A DNA stretch of 64,000 nucleotides from Dromiciops gliroides (GCF_019393635.1 NC_057861.1:546626711-546690710), one strand, 5' to 3'. Counted from the first letter of the stretch, positions 12,693-23,839 are shown. The notes: generated by a model not told the origin, from the letters alone. Made by a program: numbers and translations.

Positions 12693-12763
12693 GATACTGG
12701 AATAGTTTACCATTTCTTTCTCCAGCTCATTTTGGTTTTTGGGAGTTTTTTTTGGTTTTTGGT

Positions 12764-12902
12764 TTTTGCAGGGCAATGGGGGTTAAGTGACTTGCCCAGG
12801 GTCACACAGCTAGTAAGTGTCAAGTGTCTGAGGCTGGATTTGAACTCAGGTACTCCTGAATCCTGGGCCGGTGCTTTATCCACTGCGCCACCTAGCTGCC
12901 CC
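12764..12902 (-). repeat. CORE-SINE, right arm of inverted pair
   Basis: An antisense copy. TSD ctccagctcatttt occurs at 12722 and again at 12904. Confidence 0.92.
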
Positions 12903-12904
12903 TC

Positions 12905-13062
12905 TCCAGCTCATTTTATAGATGAGGAACTGAGGCAAACAGCCAAGTGCCCTGCCCAGGGTCACACAGCTAGTAAGTATCAGAGAATAGATTTGAACTC
13001 AGAAAGATGAGTCCTCCTAACTCCAGGTCCACCGCTGTAGCCTACTGTGCCACCTAGCTGTA
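12905..13062 (-). repeat. Older CORE-SINE fragment
   Basis: Diverged antisense copy (gaggaactgaggcaaac ... ctgtgccacctagctg); the younger SINE at 12764 inserted into it. Confidence 0.75.
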
Positions 13063-13334
13063 CAGATATACTATCTTCTGAGCTCAAATATCCACAAGCC
13101 TCTCTAGCTTTGATATACTGTCTACTAATGGCCCAGAGGCTTCTATAAGCAGGTTATAGACGCCTACCCCATGACAAGACTAGAGTAGAACTTTAGCAGA
13201 GGATTATATGAAAGAAAAAGCAATAATTACTTTTGGTGGGCTTTTCTCCCTCATCTTTGGCACCAATCCCTCTGTCGAATAGGTTGGGAATTAACTTTTC
13301 CTTGCCTTCACAGTCATGGTGCCTCCAGCATTGA

Positions 13335-13730
13335 TCTTACTTGTTTTATTTAGAATTTTATTTTCCCAAATTACATGCAAAAACAAATTTTGATGTCAAT
13401 TTTTTAAAACTTCGTGTTCCAAGGGCAGCTAGATGGCGCAGTGGATAGAGCACCGGCCCTGGAGTCAGGAGTACCTGAGTTCAAATCCAGCCTCAGACCC
13501 TTGACACTTACTAGCTGTGTGACCCTGGGCAAATCACTTAACCCCAATTGCCTCACAAAAACAAAACAAAAAAACCTTCGTGTTCCAAATTTTCTTCCCT
13601 CCCCCAAGAACTCAAGCAATTCAATATAAGTTATACATGAGTAGTCATGTAAAACATTTCCATGTTAGCCAGGTTGTGTAAGAAAATAGACAAAAACAAA
13701 ACTCCAGATAAAGGAACTAAAAAATCTCAC
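13335..13730 (-). repeat. L1 3'-UTR fragment split by a SINE
   Basis: Antisense of the marsupial L1 3' end seen in sense orientation at 58.4-58.7 kb (tttacatg...aattgggaaaataaaattct). A SINE interrupts it at 13423-13574. Confidence 0.75.
13423..13574 (+). repeat. CORE-SINE inside L1 fragment
   Basis: A full-length copy with the 13-base TSD cttcgtgttccaa on both sides. Confidence 0.95.
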
Positions 13731-14229
13731 TTGTTTTAATCCAGCTGCTTTTTCCTATTTTTTCTCTTTATTTCTATTTCTTCCTCCTGTAAGCACATCC
13801 AGTACTATAAGGGCAGAATCCAAGTGTGGTGGCTCAGCTGTCATTGATGGTAAAAGCAATATATTATAAAAATATTTGCAGATTGTTTTCATTTCTATTT
13901 GTTGCCCTTCCGTTTTCATCCTTAAGTGCCCACAGATACCTCTGCCATTGTGATAGAAATTAAAGTTCCCTAATGGATGGTGAGACCCTCTGGAGGTTCC
14001 TGTTTCTGGAACATATTCTGCTTGCGTCAAGCCCCCACAACATTAATTACAAAGCTTCCCAGAAGACATCCAGAATTCCTCACACATTTGGTCTAACCCT
14101 TCCACACAGGAAAAAACCCAAGTGAATGGAGAATGAACATGTGTCTGTATGTCTGTGTATAACAGTGCCTGGCACTTAGTAAGTACTTAATGTTTATTGT
14201 TTACTGACCAGAACTGAACAAGTTAGGTC

Positions 14230-14600
14230 AACAATTAGAAGAGAAGGCTAAATCACCTCCAAGAAATCACAAAGCTCCTCTCCCACCAACAAAGGCCCAT
14301 GTTTTTTGTACCAATCCTTTATGACTGTGAGGCATAGGACCCAACAATCTCTGGAAAAGAGAAAATTTGTATTACATAAAGGACTATAGACAAGTGTGTG
14401 GTGAGTGTGCACACAGGGCAACATAACACAAAACTGAAGAAGCAGAATCCAGGATGTTATAAGTGAAGTGTTTGATCTGAGAGAACACATCACTGGTCTG
14501 ATGTCAGGAGAAATCAAAGACCCTCCAGCAGATTATGGGAGGACAAGGGCAAAAGTCTGGATAGGTTTTGATGATTGGAGGGAACATCTAAATTGAAATC
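14230..14600. other. Unassigned moderately long open stretch, possibly old LINE
   Basis: A minus-strand frame of 89 codons has no recognised motif. The stretch cagattatgggaggacaagg resembles the end of some RTE-like reverse-transcriptase elements, but this is weak. Confidence 0.25.
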
Positions 14601-14731
14601 ATAATGAGCAGACATCCTAGGCCTAGGCTCAGAGGTTTGTCCAGTTATATTCCCTCAAAGCCTCCCCTTGACATGAGGTGGGAAAACAGATTTAGCCTAT
14701 CAGTTGCCCTTCTTAATAAGAATGATGATGA

Positions 14732-14877
14732 GGGGCAGCTAGGTGGCACAGTGGATAGAGCACCAGCCCTGGATTCAGGAGGACCTAATTTCAAATCCAG
14801 CCTCAGACACTTAACAATTACTAGCTGTGTGACCCTGGGCAAGTCACTTAACCCCAACTGCTTCACCAAAAAAAAAA
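14732..14877 (+). repeat. CORE-SINE
   Basis: A full-length sense copy; aatgatg duplicated at both ends. Confidence 0.88.
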
Positions 14878-14879
14878 TG

Positions 14880-15117
14880 ATGGTTAATATTCTATATTAC
14901 CTACTATGTGGCAGGCACTGTGCTAAACACTTTGCAGCAATCTCATTTGATCCTCAAAATAACCCTGGGAGGTCAGTGCTATTGTCTCCATTTTATGGAT
15001 AAGGAAACTTAGCCAAAGATAAATGGCTTGGCCAAGGTCACATAAGCTACTAAGTGTGTGAGACTGAATTTGAACTCAGGTCTTCCTGATTCCAGGCACA
15101 GTGTTCTCACCTGACTG
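14880..15117 (+). repeat. MIR-like CORE-SINE
   Basis: Contains ctactatgtggcaggcactg, gataaggaaactta and the shared CORE. Diverged and old. Confidence 0.7.
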
Positions 15118-15189
15118 CCTTCTTGGTTCAAGGTTGAGCCCTCTGTAATCTATAAGATCCTGGTCCCTGCTGGCATTTCACATGCAAAT

Positions 15190-15925
15190 AAATCTACTCA
15201 GTTTTATATCTTTTAAGAAGTAACCCACATGTACAAAAATATTTATAGCTGCTCTTTACATGGTGGCAAGGAATTGGAAGTTGAGGGGGTGCCCATCAAT
15301 TGCGGAATGGCTGGACAAGTTGTGGTATATGAATACAATGGAATACTATTGTGCTGTAAGAAATGATGAGCAGGAGGAGTTCAGAGAAACCTGGAGGGTC
15401 TTGAGTGAGCTGATGTTGAGTGAGATGAGCAGAACCAGAAGAACATTGTACACAGTATCATCAACATTGAGTGTTGATCTACTGTGATGGACTATATTCT
15501 TCTCACCAATGCAATGGCACAGAAGAGTTCCAGGGAACTTGTGATGGAAGAGGATCTCCAAATCCAAGAAAAAAAAAAAAAGAACTGCGGAGTATAGATG
15601 CTGAATGAACCATACTATTTCTTTTGTTTTTGATGCTGTTGTTTTTTTCTATTTTGAGGTTTTTCATCATTGCTCTGATTTTTTCTCTTATAACTTGACT
15701 AATACAGAAATATGTTTAATGTTATTATATGTATATATGTATGTATGTATATATATATATATATATAATGTAAAACCTATATCAGATTACCTGCTGTCTA
15801 GGGGAGGGGGGGAGGGAGGGGAGGGAGGGAGAAAAATCTGAAATTTAAAGCTTGTATAAACAAAAGTTGAGAACTATCTTTACATGTAACAGAAAAAAAA
15901 TACTTTATTAATTTAAAAAAAAAGT
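15190..15925 (+). repeat. L1 3' end: ORF2 C-terminus and 3' UTR
   Basis: A frame from 15260 reads NWKLRGCPSIAEWLDKLWYM and MEYYCAVRNDEQ, typical of the L1 ORF2 C-terminus, and stops at 15485. A 3' UTR follows with a (TA)n tract at 15740-15768, a G-rich run near 15800 and an A-rich end. The copy is 5'-truncated. Confidence 0.85.
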
Positions 15926-16628
15926 ATAGAATATTCAGACTACTTGTGAAGATGCAGCTCAAGTAGGCTTAGAGTTATATCTCTCTCTAGCTTGAATGAT
16001 TATTGTTTGTCCTTGACAGATGTCATGAATCATGACAGATGTCATGACTTGCACTGAATTGGATTTGTGAGAAAAGACTGGGGGGCGGAGCCAAGGTGGC
16101 AGAGGAAAGGCAGTGAGCTCCCGAACTTGTGACACGATCGCTCCAAAAAACATCCAAATAATGCCATAGGAAAATGCCCGGAGCAGCAAAACTCACAGAA
16201 GAATGTGCTGAAATAATCTTCTAACCAAGAACAGCTTGGAAGGTCAGAAGGAGGGAGCTGCTGTGCTTATACAGGAGTTGAGCCCAACCCCACAGTCACC
16301 CTGACACAGATCCAGTCCCAGGAAGGCCTCACCAGAGAAGCAGACCCCCAGAGCCTCTGAATCAGCTGAAGCACCAGTGTCTGGAACTAAGTTCACAGTC
16401 TGGTGAGTGGGCTGAGCCCTGGGCAGGGGGGAGACTACAGGGGTCTATGCTGATACTGAGGCAGAACTTGGATTTTACACCCCTGCTGAGAACCAGGAGG
16501 TAGGCTCGAGTAGCAGTAGCTCAGGTGGAGATGGGGCACAGGCTCGTTGGAGCTAACAACCACAACACACAAAGCTGGTTGATTAGCAAGTTGGTCTGGG
16601 GTCATCTAGGACCAGGAAACAGGCCAGG

Positions 16629-16986
16629 TGTAATGATTGGAATAATGCCACCTGCTGGATACTTACTGTAGAAGAGTTCTGCCCATGAAGGGAAGGTCTT
16701 TGAGGGCAAGACCAGGAGTCAGGAAGTGACGCGGACTAGTGGGAGGAGGAAGGAAGAGACGGGCGCTCGGTCTCACTCTCTTTCCTCTGGACTCTGGCGG
16801 AGAAGGGAGCTAGAAATGTGCTCTCCCTTTAATAGATAGGAATCTAGGCCTTTTTCTCTCTCTTTACCAAATTCTTATTCTCCTTAATAAATGCTTAAAA
16901 GTCTAACTCTTGCTAAAGCTTATAATTTATTGGCGACCACTCATTAGATATTTTAGACAGTTTAGCTAGAATTTTAACCCTTAACA
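16629..16986 (+). repeat. 5' LTR
   Basis: 358 bases from tgtaatgattgg to acccttaaca. It includes a CpG-containing, G-rich block (gtgacgcggactagtggg), and AATAAA at 16886-16891. It differs from the 3' LTR only at 16646 (T versus C). Confidence 0.93.
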
Positions 16987-16987
16987 G

Positions 16988-17006
16988 ATGGCTGACCACG
17001 AAGAGG
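16988..17006 (+). other. Candidate primer-binding site
   Basis: The sequence atggctgaccacgaagag follows the LTR by one base, where a tRNA primer-binding site should lie. The tRNA was not assigned. Confidence 0.45.
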
Positions 17007-17114
17007 AAAGCTGAACCTCACTTCTGATCTTCCGGTTGGGTAAGAAATTTCCCCTACCCTTTAAACTGCTAAGTACTGGCGCACTGGCTGTGTTTTCCCT
17101 TTAAGTTTTTTCAA

Positions 17115-17990
17115 ATGGACCTTTTAAACTCCCTAATTACCCTATTTTTGATTTTAGTCTGTTTAACCAGACAAATGGGAGATAAGATCATGTTAATGCT
17201 TTGTTTTTGTGGATTTTCTATTTTTCTTTTTATTTTTGTTAAAAGAGCCAGCAACTTACTCACACAAGGAAATATCTCTCCCTCTCCCAACCATGCTTTT
17301 TCAGAGAAACCTGAAGAGATTCCCGCAGCTTTTCCCAGTTCTAACAGTAATTGTTGCTTTAATTTTGCATGCCTGGAGGCAATGACCCACCCTCTAGAAG
17401 CTTTTAATCCCCTAACTCCTGGAGGCAAAGTGGGGGAAGAGGAATCCAGGCCTGAGTTCAAAATCAAGTCTGATTCAAATTGCGCTGGTCCCTCCCCTCC
17501 TCTCCAAACCCCACCCTCTACTCCTCCCATGGCCAAGCCCATTGCTTCCCCTGCCTGGGAAGTCCAGAGAATTGATGCGCATGCTCAACTTTCTCTAACT
17601 ACATTTGCAGCTTCAGGCTCAGCCCTTCCCTGGCCTGGCTGTGCTTTTGAGACAATCTTAGAAAACTCTTTAAATTCCAGATATGCTCGTTTTGTTCATA
17701 ATTTTGCTAACCTGCTTTTGTCTTTAATTAGTAATCTTATAAAGCATTTGTATGGTGAAAAGCCCGACAGACAATATAGAGGGGTTAAAGAAGAAAAACT
17801 TAAGCTGAATAAGAATGACAATCAACATAGTTCAAGACTCTGCTTCTTTTGCCATGGAAGGGTATATATTTTACAGAAATGTAGAAGTAAGCAGCAAGGT
17901 ATTGATATGAGTATTGGGGATTTTAGATATCGGAATCAAAAGTGTTCTGAATTCATTCAGAGTATTAATGTCAGTTCAGAGGTTACATAG
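17115..17990 (+). CDS. 291-codon ORF of the LTR element, degenerate gag-like tail
   Basis: The ORF spans the 5' half of the internal region. Residues about 5-45 contain two hydrophobic stretches (LITLFLILVCL and MLMLCFCGFSIFLFIFV). A proline-rich segment lies near residues 120-145 (PSPPLQTPPSTPPMAKP). Residues 243-256 read CFFCHGRVYILQKC, which matches the CX2CX4HX4C retroviral zinc knuckle except that the His is Tyr. No capsid motif was recognised. It could be a remodelled gag or a chance fusion of leader and gag C-terminus. Start choice is simply the first ATG. The opposite strand also has an open frame, probably a shadow. Confidence 0.5.
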   Translation: MDLLNSLITLFLILVCLTRQMGDKIMLMLCFCGFSIFLFIFVKRASNLLTQGNISPSPNHAFSEKPEEIPAAFPSSNSNCCFNFACLEAMTHPLEAFNPLTPGGKVGEEESRPEFKIKSDSNCAGPSPPLQTPPSTPPMAKPIASPAWEVQRIDAHAQLSLTTFAASGSALPWPGCAFETILENSLNSRYARFVHNFANLLLSLISNLIKHLYGEKPDRQYRGVKEEKLKLNKNDNQHSSRLCFFCHGRVYILQKCRSKQQGIDMSIGDFRYRNQKCSEFIQSINVSSEVT

Positions 17991-19977
17991 GACTTCTATG
18001 CTATTACATATACATTTTGAAATTAATGGTATGGGTTTATTTTCGTAGAGATTTTCCTGCTTTTGAGATTGTGTTTTATACTTAGTTTTTAAAACAAGGA
18101 GAATATTTGTAAAAGCTTTTTATAGTCATGTGATCAGGTTTATATTTTATAATACTCTTGTTAATATTAAATTCATATTCATTTAGATTTCCCTAGTTTG
18201 AATTTCATTGTCTTTTATTATTCCACGTGTATTTTCTTCTATTCATTCATCTATCTAATTTTGAAACATGGTTTTGATTTCATAATACAATGTTAATTCT
18301 AGGAGTATTGTGCTCCCATATTCTGAGTTGTTTGTTTTTGTTATTTTTTTTTCCTCAACTGATTATTTGATCAAACTCTTTAAAGCATTTCCCTGGCAAA
18401 TTGGTTGCCATGGCAAGTGTAAATTGATTCTAGAAGTATTATTTTTGATAAGCATACTCCCAAAAAAAAAAAAAGAGGGGAACATTTGTAAAAGTTTTCT
18501 TTTTTCAAAAAAAAAAAGTTCTTTGAGATTCTGTTGTGCTTTAACTTGTATTTAAGTATGTTCTGATTTTTCACAAAAGTAATTGTATACTAAGTAAAAA
18601 AAGGGTATTATTTGAAATTGTTGCATAATTATATATTATATTTTGAGTCAAGATGTATTCACATTTTTTGCAATCATTTATTATCCTCAATTTTAAATCC
18701 ATATGAGACTTGGATTATGGGAACTTATCATTTAAGACATTAATTGCCTTTATTCTGAGTTATCAGATGCCAGTTGGCCAAGATGCCATCCAATCACAAG
18801 AGGAATACATGCAAGAGCAGACACTGAACTGTCACATGAGGGGAGACATGCATGAAGTCAAGGTATGGCCGAGGGAACGGCTTTTGACAAATGTTGAGGT
18901 TGGGTTCTCTTGGTTTAATATTTTATTCTCTTTTTCCCCACAATATTGTACAGATGGCTGGAAGTATTCATCCCACCCATCTCACTTCTACACCTGGCTT
19001 CTATGCTCCCTCCTATATGCCTGATGCCATGGACATCTCAATCCCATGCATCTGATTAAGTCTGACTCAGTTTCTTCCAATATGTTCGGTGGCATGGACA
19101 TATATTCCATCCACCTATTTTAAGCCTGGCATACTGTATGGGCAGTACATATTGCTCAAGTGTGGGAATGCTCATATCCCATCATTTCTCTGTTCTTTTA
19201 TGGTAACCCCCATAATTATCTCAGGTGTCATGATAAATACAGTGTTGAATTTGGCCTTGACACCTGTTACCAATTATATTAGATTTTTTAATTTCTCATA
19301 ATGGCATGAGGATAATTAGGCAGATGATGCAAAAAGTGATGAAACAAAGATAAAAAATTATTTTTAATAATTAATATCGCAGCAATTGTCTTCTCAATTA
19401 CCCTCCATAAGGGGGGGACTATGGTAATATTATAATTTTAAAGAATGGTTCAATTTTTGTTTTATTATATATTTCATGTGTAACAACTAAGATTCTGAAT
19501 TCCCTTAGACATGTTTTTGAGAACTTTCATTGTTTGATTTGATTATTGACAAAGCTATTTTAAAGTTGTGTTAAGCTCAATTTTGTAGGAAATTTTCCTG
19601 GCTGATTACCAGCATCCACACATCAACCCCTGAAAAGACTTCCATTCCACGACTACACCTAGAGGACATCTGAGAAAAGACTTTCAGAGACTTTAAATGA
19701 ACAGTTTTGATTTGTTGTTTTTGTTGTTTTTTTTTCTCTTTCTGTTATAATATACACCATCTGTAACATGTACTCTCTGCAGAGGCCCTCCCTTTGCAAG
19801 ACTAATGTCAAAGTGTCGGTTCATGAGGACAAAAAAAAATCGTCCCTCTGGACAAAACTTTCCTCTCTTCCTTTTCTATATTGTTGTTCACATATTATTA
19901 GTTAGCAATAGTTATTATATTCTTTTTACTGTTCCGTCAAGGAAACATTTTGTTTCTTGAGGAACAACAGGGGGGAC
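17991..19977 (+). other. AT-rich internal region of LTR element
   Basis: Only short frames were found. A polypurine-like run acaggggggac stands directly before the 3' LTR, consistent with plus-strand priming. Confidence 0.6.
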
Positions 19978-20335
19978 TGTAATGATTGGAATAACGCCAC
20001 CTGCTGGATACTTACTGTAGAAGAGTTCTGCCCATGAAGGGAAGGTCTTTGAGGGCAAGACCAGGAGTCAGGAAGTGACGCGGACTAGTGGGAGGAGGAA
20101 GGAAGAGACGGGCGCTCGGTCTCACTCTCTTTCCTCTGGACTCTGGCGGAGAAGGGAGCTAGAAATGTGCTCTCCCTTTAATAGATAGGAATCTAGGCCT
20201 TTTTCTCTCTCTTTACCAAATTCTTATTCTCCTTAATAAATGCTTAAAAGTCTAACTCTTGCTAAAGCTTATAATTTATTGGCGACCACTCATTAGATAT
20301 TTTAGACAGTTTAGCTAGAATTTTAACCCTTAACA
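19978..20335 (+). repeat. 3' LTR
   Basis: 358 bases, identical to the 5' LTR except C at 19995. AATAAA lies at 20235-20240. Confidence 0.93.
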
Positions 20336-20460
20336 CAGGCAAGTGAAGAACCTGATTCTCCTTAAATCATACCACCTGGAACTTCTTAAGCTTGGGATAC
20401 TGCAGCCTGGAAACAGTGCCCCACTTTAAGGAGCTAAAAGTCAAGTAAGAGAAAGGCAAG

Positions 20461-21146
20461 ATGAGCCAACAGAGAAAGGTGAGGACCATAGAAAGTTTCT
20501 TCAGTAACAAGGAAGACCAAGGGGCACCCTCAGAGGAAGATATCAACATCAGGGCCCCTATGTCTAAAGCTTCCAAGAAAAATATGAATTGGTCTCAGGG
20601 CATAGAGGTGCTCAAAAAGGACTTTGAAGATAAAGTTAGAGAGGTAGAGGAAAAAATAGAGAAATGAGGGTGATGTAAGGAAAGATGAGAAAAAAGTCAA
20701 CAGCTTGAAAAGTCAAATTGGCCAAATGGAAAAGGAGGTACAAAAGCTCTCTGATGAAAATAATTGCCTAAGAATTAGGATTGAACAAATGGAAGCCAGT
20801 GACTTTATGAGAAACCAAGACACAATAAAGCAAATCCAAATGAATAAAAAAAATAGAGGGCAACATGAAATATCTTCTGGGAAAAACTGCTGACCTGGAA
20901 AATAGGTCCAGGAGAGATAATTTTCAAATTATTGGTCTACCTGAAAACCATGATCAAGAAAAGAGCTTAGACACCATCTTCCAAGATATTCTCAGGGAAA
21001 ATTGCCCTGAAATTCTAGAAGAAGAAGCTAAAATAGAAATTGAAAGAATCCACAGATCACCTCCAGAACGAGATCCCAAAAGGAAAACTCCTAGGAATAT
21101 TATAGCCAAATTCCAGAGCTCTCAGGTGAAGGGGAAAATATTGTAA
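20461..21146 (+). pseudogene. L1 ORF1 remnant
   Basis: Three overlapping or adjacent frames together carry the coiled-coil (QIGQMEKEVQKLSDENNCL) and RRM parts of L1 ORF1p. Stops and shifts between them show it is dead. Confidence 0.85.
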
Positions 21147-21433
21147 GCTGCCAAAAAGAAAGAATTCAAGTACTATGGAGCCCCAGTCAGGATAGCACAA
21201 GATCTAGCAGCTTCTACACTAAAGGACTGGAGGGCATGGAATATGATATTCCAGAGGGCAAAGGAAATGGGATTACAACCAAGAATCACCTACCCAGCAA
21301 AACTAAAAAATGGGACTTTAATGAAAAAGACTTTCAGATATTTGTGATGAAAAGACCTGAACTGAATGGCAAATTTGACTTTCAAATACAAGACCCTAGA
21401 GAACCATAAAAAATTGGAGCTGGGAGACATACC

Positions 21434-21540
21434 TGGGGTTGTACAGTGGGTGACTGTCTTGTGTCTGAGGCCGGGTTTTGGCTGGGATACTCCTGGGTCC
21501 AGGGGTGATGCTTTGTCCACTGTGTCACTTAGCTAGGTGA
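21434..21540 (-). repeat. Diverged SINE fragment
   Basis: Antisense SINE-like: ctgaggccgggttttgg ... tgtccactgtgtcacttagct. Heavily mutated. Confidence 0.6.
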
Positions 21541-21547
21541 TGACATT

Positions 21548-21680
21548 TTTTTTTAAGTGAGGCAATTGGGGTTAAGTGACTTGCCCAGGGTCACACAGCT
21601 AGTAAGTGTCTGAGGTGAGATTTGAACTCAGGTCCTCTTGACTCCCGCATTTTATCCGATGTGACACCTAGCTGACCTAG
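21548..21680 (-). repeat. CORE-SINE
   Basis: An antisense copy with a short deletion; aggcaattggggttaagtg to cacctagctg. Confidence 0.8.
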
Positions 21681-22014
21681 AACTGATGTCAGAAATATTG
21701 GCCTACTGGATCTTCTATAGTTACTGAAAAACCTCAGTTAATTCTGTCCTGCTCAGACACTAGTTGCCTGATCTTGAGCAAGTCACTTAAACTCAGTGCT
21801 CCTGGCAACAAAGACTAAAAGCTACACCATAGTTACACCATCAATGAAGATCTATGTGGTTAGAAGAACCTTCCTTATTTGGAGTTTCTGACAATGATAA
21901 AACCACAAGAACAGACTGGGGGAAAAAATCAAATGGAATTGTGATAGACAAAGAGAAAACAGTGTATTCTTCTCAGAAAAACCATGTCTTGGTAGTATAT
22001 TCTAGCTTGCATCC

Positions 22015-22490
22015 TGTCATGATTTAACTTCAGGGTCTGTGAGAAATGGGTAATTGTCTCCTCTCAATATGGATATAACAGTCAGTCTTACTCCCCTGAC
22101 CTGTTTGTAGGACAAAGGTCTCAGATCCCCTCCTCCCCCTCAGGTTAGCAAGGTCACATGGTTCAAGGAGCCCTGGTCTCAATTAGGTCCTTTCCAGAGT
22201 TCTATCCATATAAGGAAGTATAAGGTCCACTCCCGAGTTATGCCCATACAAGGAAGAGGGGTGGGAATACTGCGTTCTGATTAGCTAGTTTTTGCTCGTA
22301 GATTGTAACCCGGACCAGTGATGAAAAAGGGGAAGGTCCATTCGCATTAGGGACTAGGGTATAAAACAGGGCCTGCGAGCCCCCTTTCGGGGCACCCACT
22401 AGCTGCACACTAGGGAGCCGTCACCTCGCTGCTGAGTTCCTGAGAATTATTGAGAAGAGGATGAATTTTTCCCTCACAGGGACACACTGG
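22015..22490 (+). repeat. LTR-like element (solo)
   Basis: An island of higher GC with a TATA-like gggtataaaacaggg at about 22350 and CpG-containing downstream sequence (ggggcacccactagctg). It resembles an ERV LTR. Ends are uncertain and no TSD was identified. Confidence 0.5.
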
Positions 22491-22949
22491 CTTTACCTTA
22501 AATCTTAGCCCTACCCCATCAGCTCATGATCAGCTCATGATTGAGTATGCTATACATTGAACTATTTTCTGATTAGTTAGATGTCGTGTATAGATTGTAT
22601 GTCCTGATGACCAGACAGTGGGAGTCAGACAGGGGTAGGAGGGGGCATTGTGTTAATTTTTAAAATCAGGTCCTTGGAAAGAAAAGACAGAATTTTCCCT
22701 CTGTGGGAAGGAGGAGCATCACTCCCAAGGCTGAAGAAGAGATGACTGGTGCCATCTTCTGCATGAGGTCTCTTCTAGTTTCCCCCCTACTCTTCCAGCA
22801 GCTGGTGTCTTTTCCCACAAGCTTACTTTGTATATTGTGTATTACCTATAGACATACTGTTCTCTCTCCCCTTTTAGAATGTAAATTCCATGAGGACCCA
22901 GACTTTTGCTGTTGTCTCCCCAATGCCTAAGCCACAGGAGGCCTGAGTG

Positions 22950-22952
<3 letters not shown>

Positions 22953-22994
<42 letters not shown>

Positions 22995-23029
22995 TGTCTG
23001 TCTGTCTGTCTGTCTGTGTGTGTGTGTGT
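22953..23029 (+). repeat. Compound (TG)n(TGTC)n(TG)n microsatellite
   Basis: About 20 TG units, five to six TGTC units, then TG again. Confidence 0.95.
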
Positions 23030-23839
23030 TTCGGTGGGAGTAGGGGCATGGACTTACTTTTCCCAAAACACAGTAAGGAGAACTGGCTCTTCTAAGGACC
23101 AATCATCGATAACTATAGTTCCTGCTAACATTTTTGAGGCCTAGGTACGTAATTTTCAAGTTGTTTTATCACTTGCTCTAAGGTGCAAGTTTAAAGATGA
23201 CAATGGTCTCTATTAAAAAACCAAAACATGTTTTGTCTCAGTTAAAAGTGAACAAAGAGTCAGAGGAAACTGCTTAGAACTTTCGAGTTTTACTTTGTCA
23301 TTTGCGTTGGTGACAATCCCCTATTTTCTAATGCATCTACTTCCAGCAAATGGTCAATATCCTTCTTCTGGTGGGAAGCTTAGAGTGTGAATTGTAAATG
23401 TTTTTGTGCTCCCTCATTTCTCCATTTCTGACTGTCTTCTAGCCATCATGGCAATCCTTAGGGCTTCAGAAGGATCTTCATCTATTATTCCACTGTGTCG
23501 TCTTGTATCTGGATTGAACAGAAGTACCATTATGCTTTTTTTCTCTTTAAATTTTACTGCTACCATTTGTTTTTGCACCACACTTGTTTTTCCTAAACTG
23601 CTTCCCCTTCCTTCCCACTATTTGAATCCTTCCTGGTAACAAATTAAAACATTAAAGCAAAGTCTGTGAACACTAAGGTAATGTCTGACAGCATGATGGG
23701 GTTTCATTTCTGGTGGCTGTTGCCAGAAATAGTCTAGATTGCTAGACTGAGAGGAAGTGGGCCTCCTCTTTAGTAATCCAGGACCAAAGTTATGCCTTGC
23801 AATTCATCAGAGTTCAACTGCTTTTGAGTGCCATTGTTA

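Larger units (their letters stand above)
16629..20335 (+). mobile_element. Young non-autonomous LTR retroelement (ERV) nested in L1
   Basis: Two 358-base LTRs bound a 2.99-kb internal region. The ends are TG...CA. The host L1 sequence CAGG is duplicated on both sides (16625-16628 and 20336-20339), a 4-base TSD. The internal part holds one long ORF with a zinc-knuckle-like motif and then about 2 kb of AT-rich sequence without recognisable pol or env. It is probably mobilised by a relative in trans. Orientation follows the AATAAA signal and the internal ORF. Confidence 0.9.
16080..21412 (+). mobile_element. ORF1-only L1 (HAL1-like), 5' complete, interrupted by an LTR element
   Basis: The 5' end starts gggggcggagccaaggtgg as in full-length marsupial L1. 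After the inserted LTR element (16629-20335) it resumes and enters an ORF1 beginning at 20461 with MSQQRKVRTIESFFSNK. ORF1 is broken by stops and frameshifts near 20668 and 20893, yet the RRM-type motif RRDNFQIIGLPEN persists. Homology stops at ccataaaaaa near 21412, so ORF2 is absent. HAL1 elements (ORF1-only half-L1s) are known in mammals including marsupials; that assignment is inference. Confidence 0.8.

Noticed and set aside
17111-17542. 143-codon minus-strand ORF in the LTR element
   Set aside because: Lies opposite the 291-codon plus-strand ORF and shows no family motif; the plus-strand zinc-knuckle-like motif makes the other strand the better choice.
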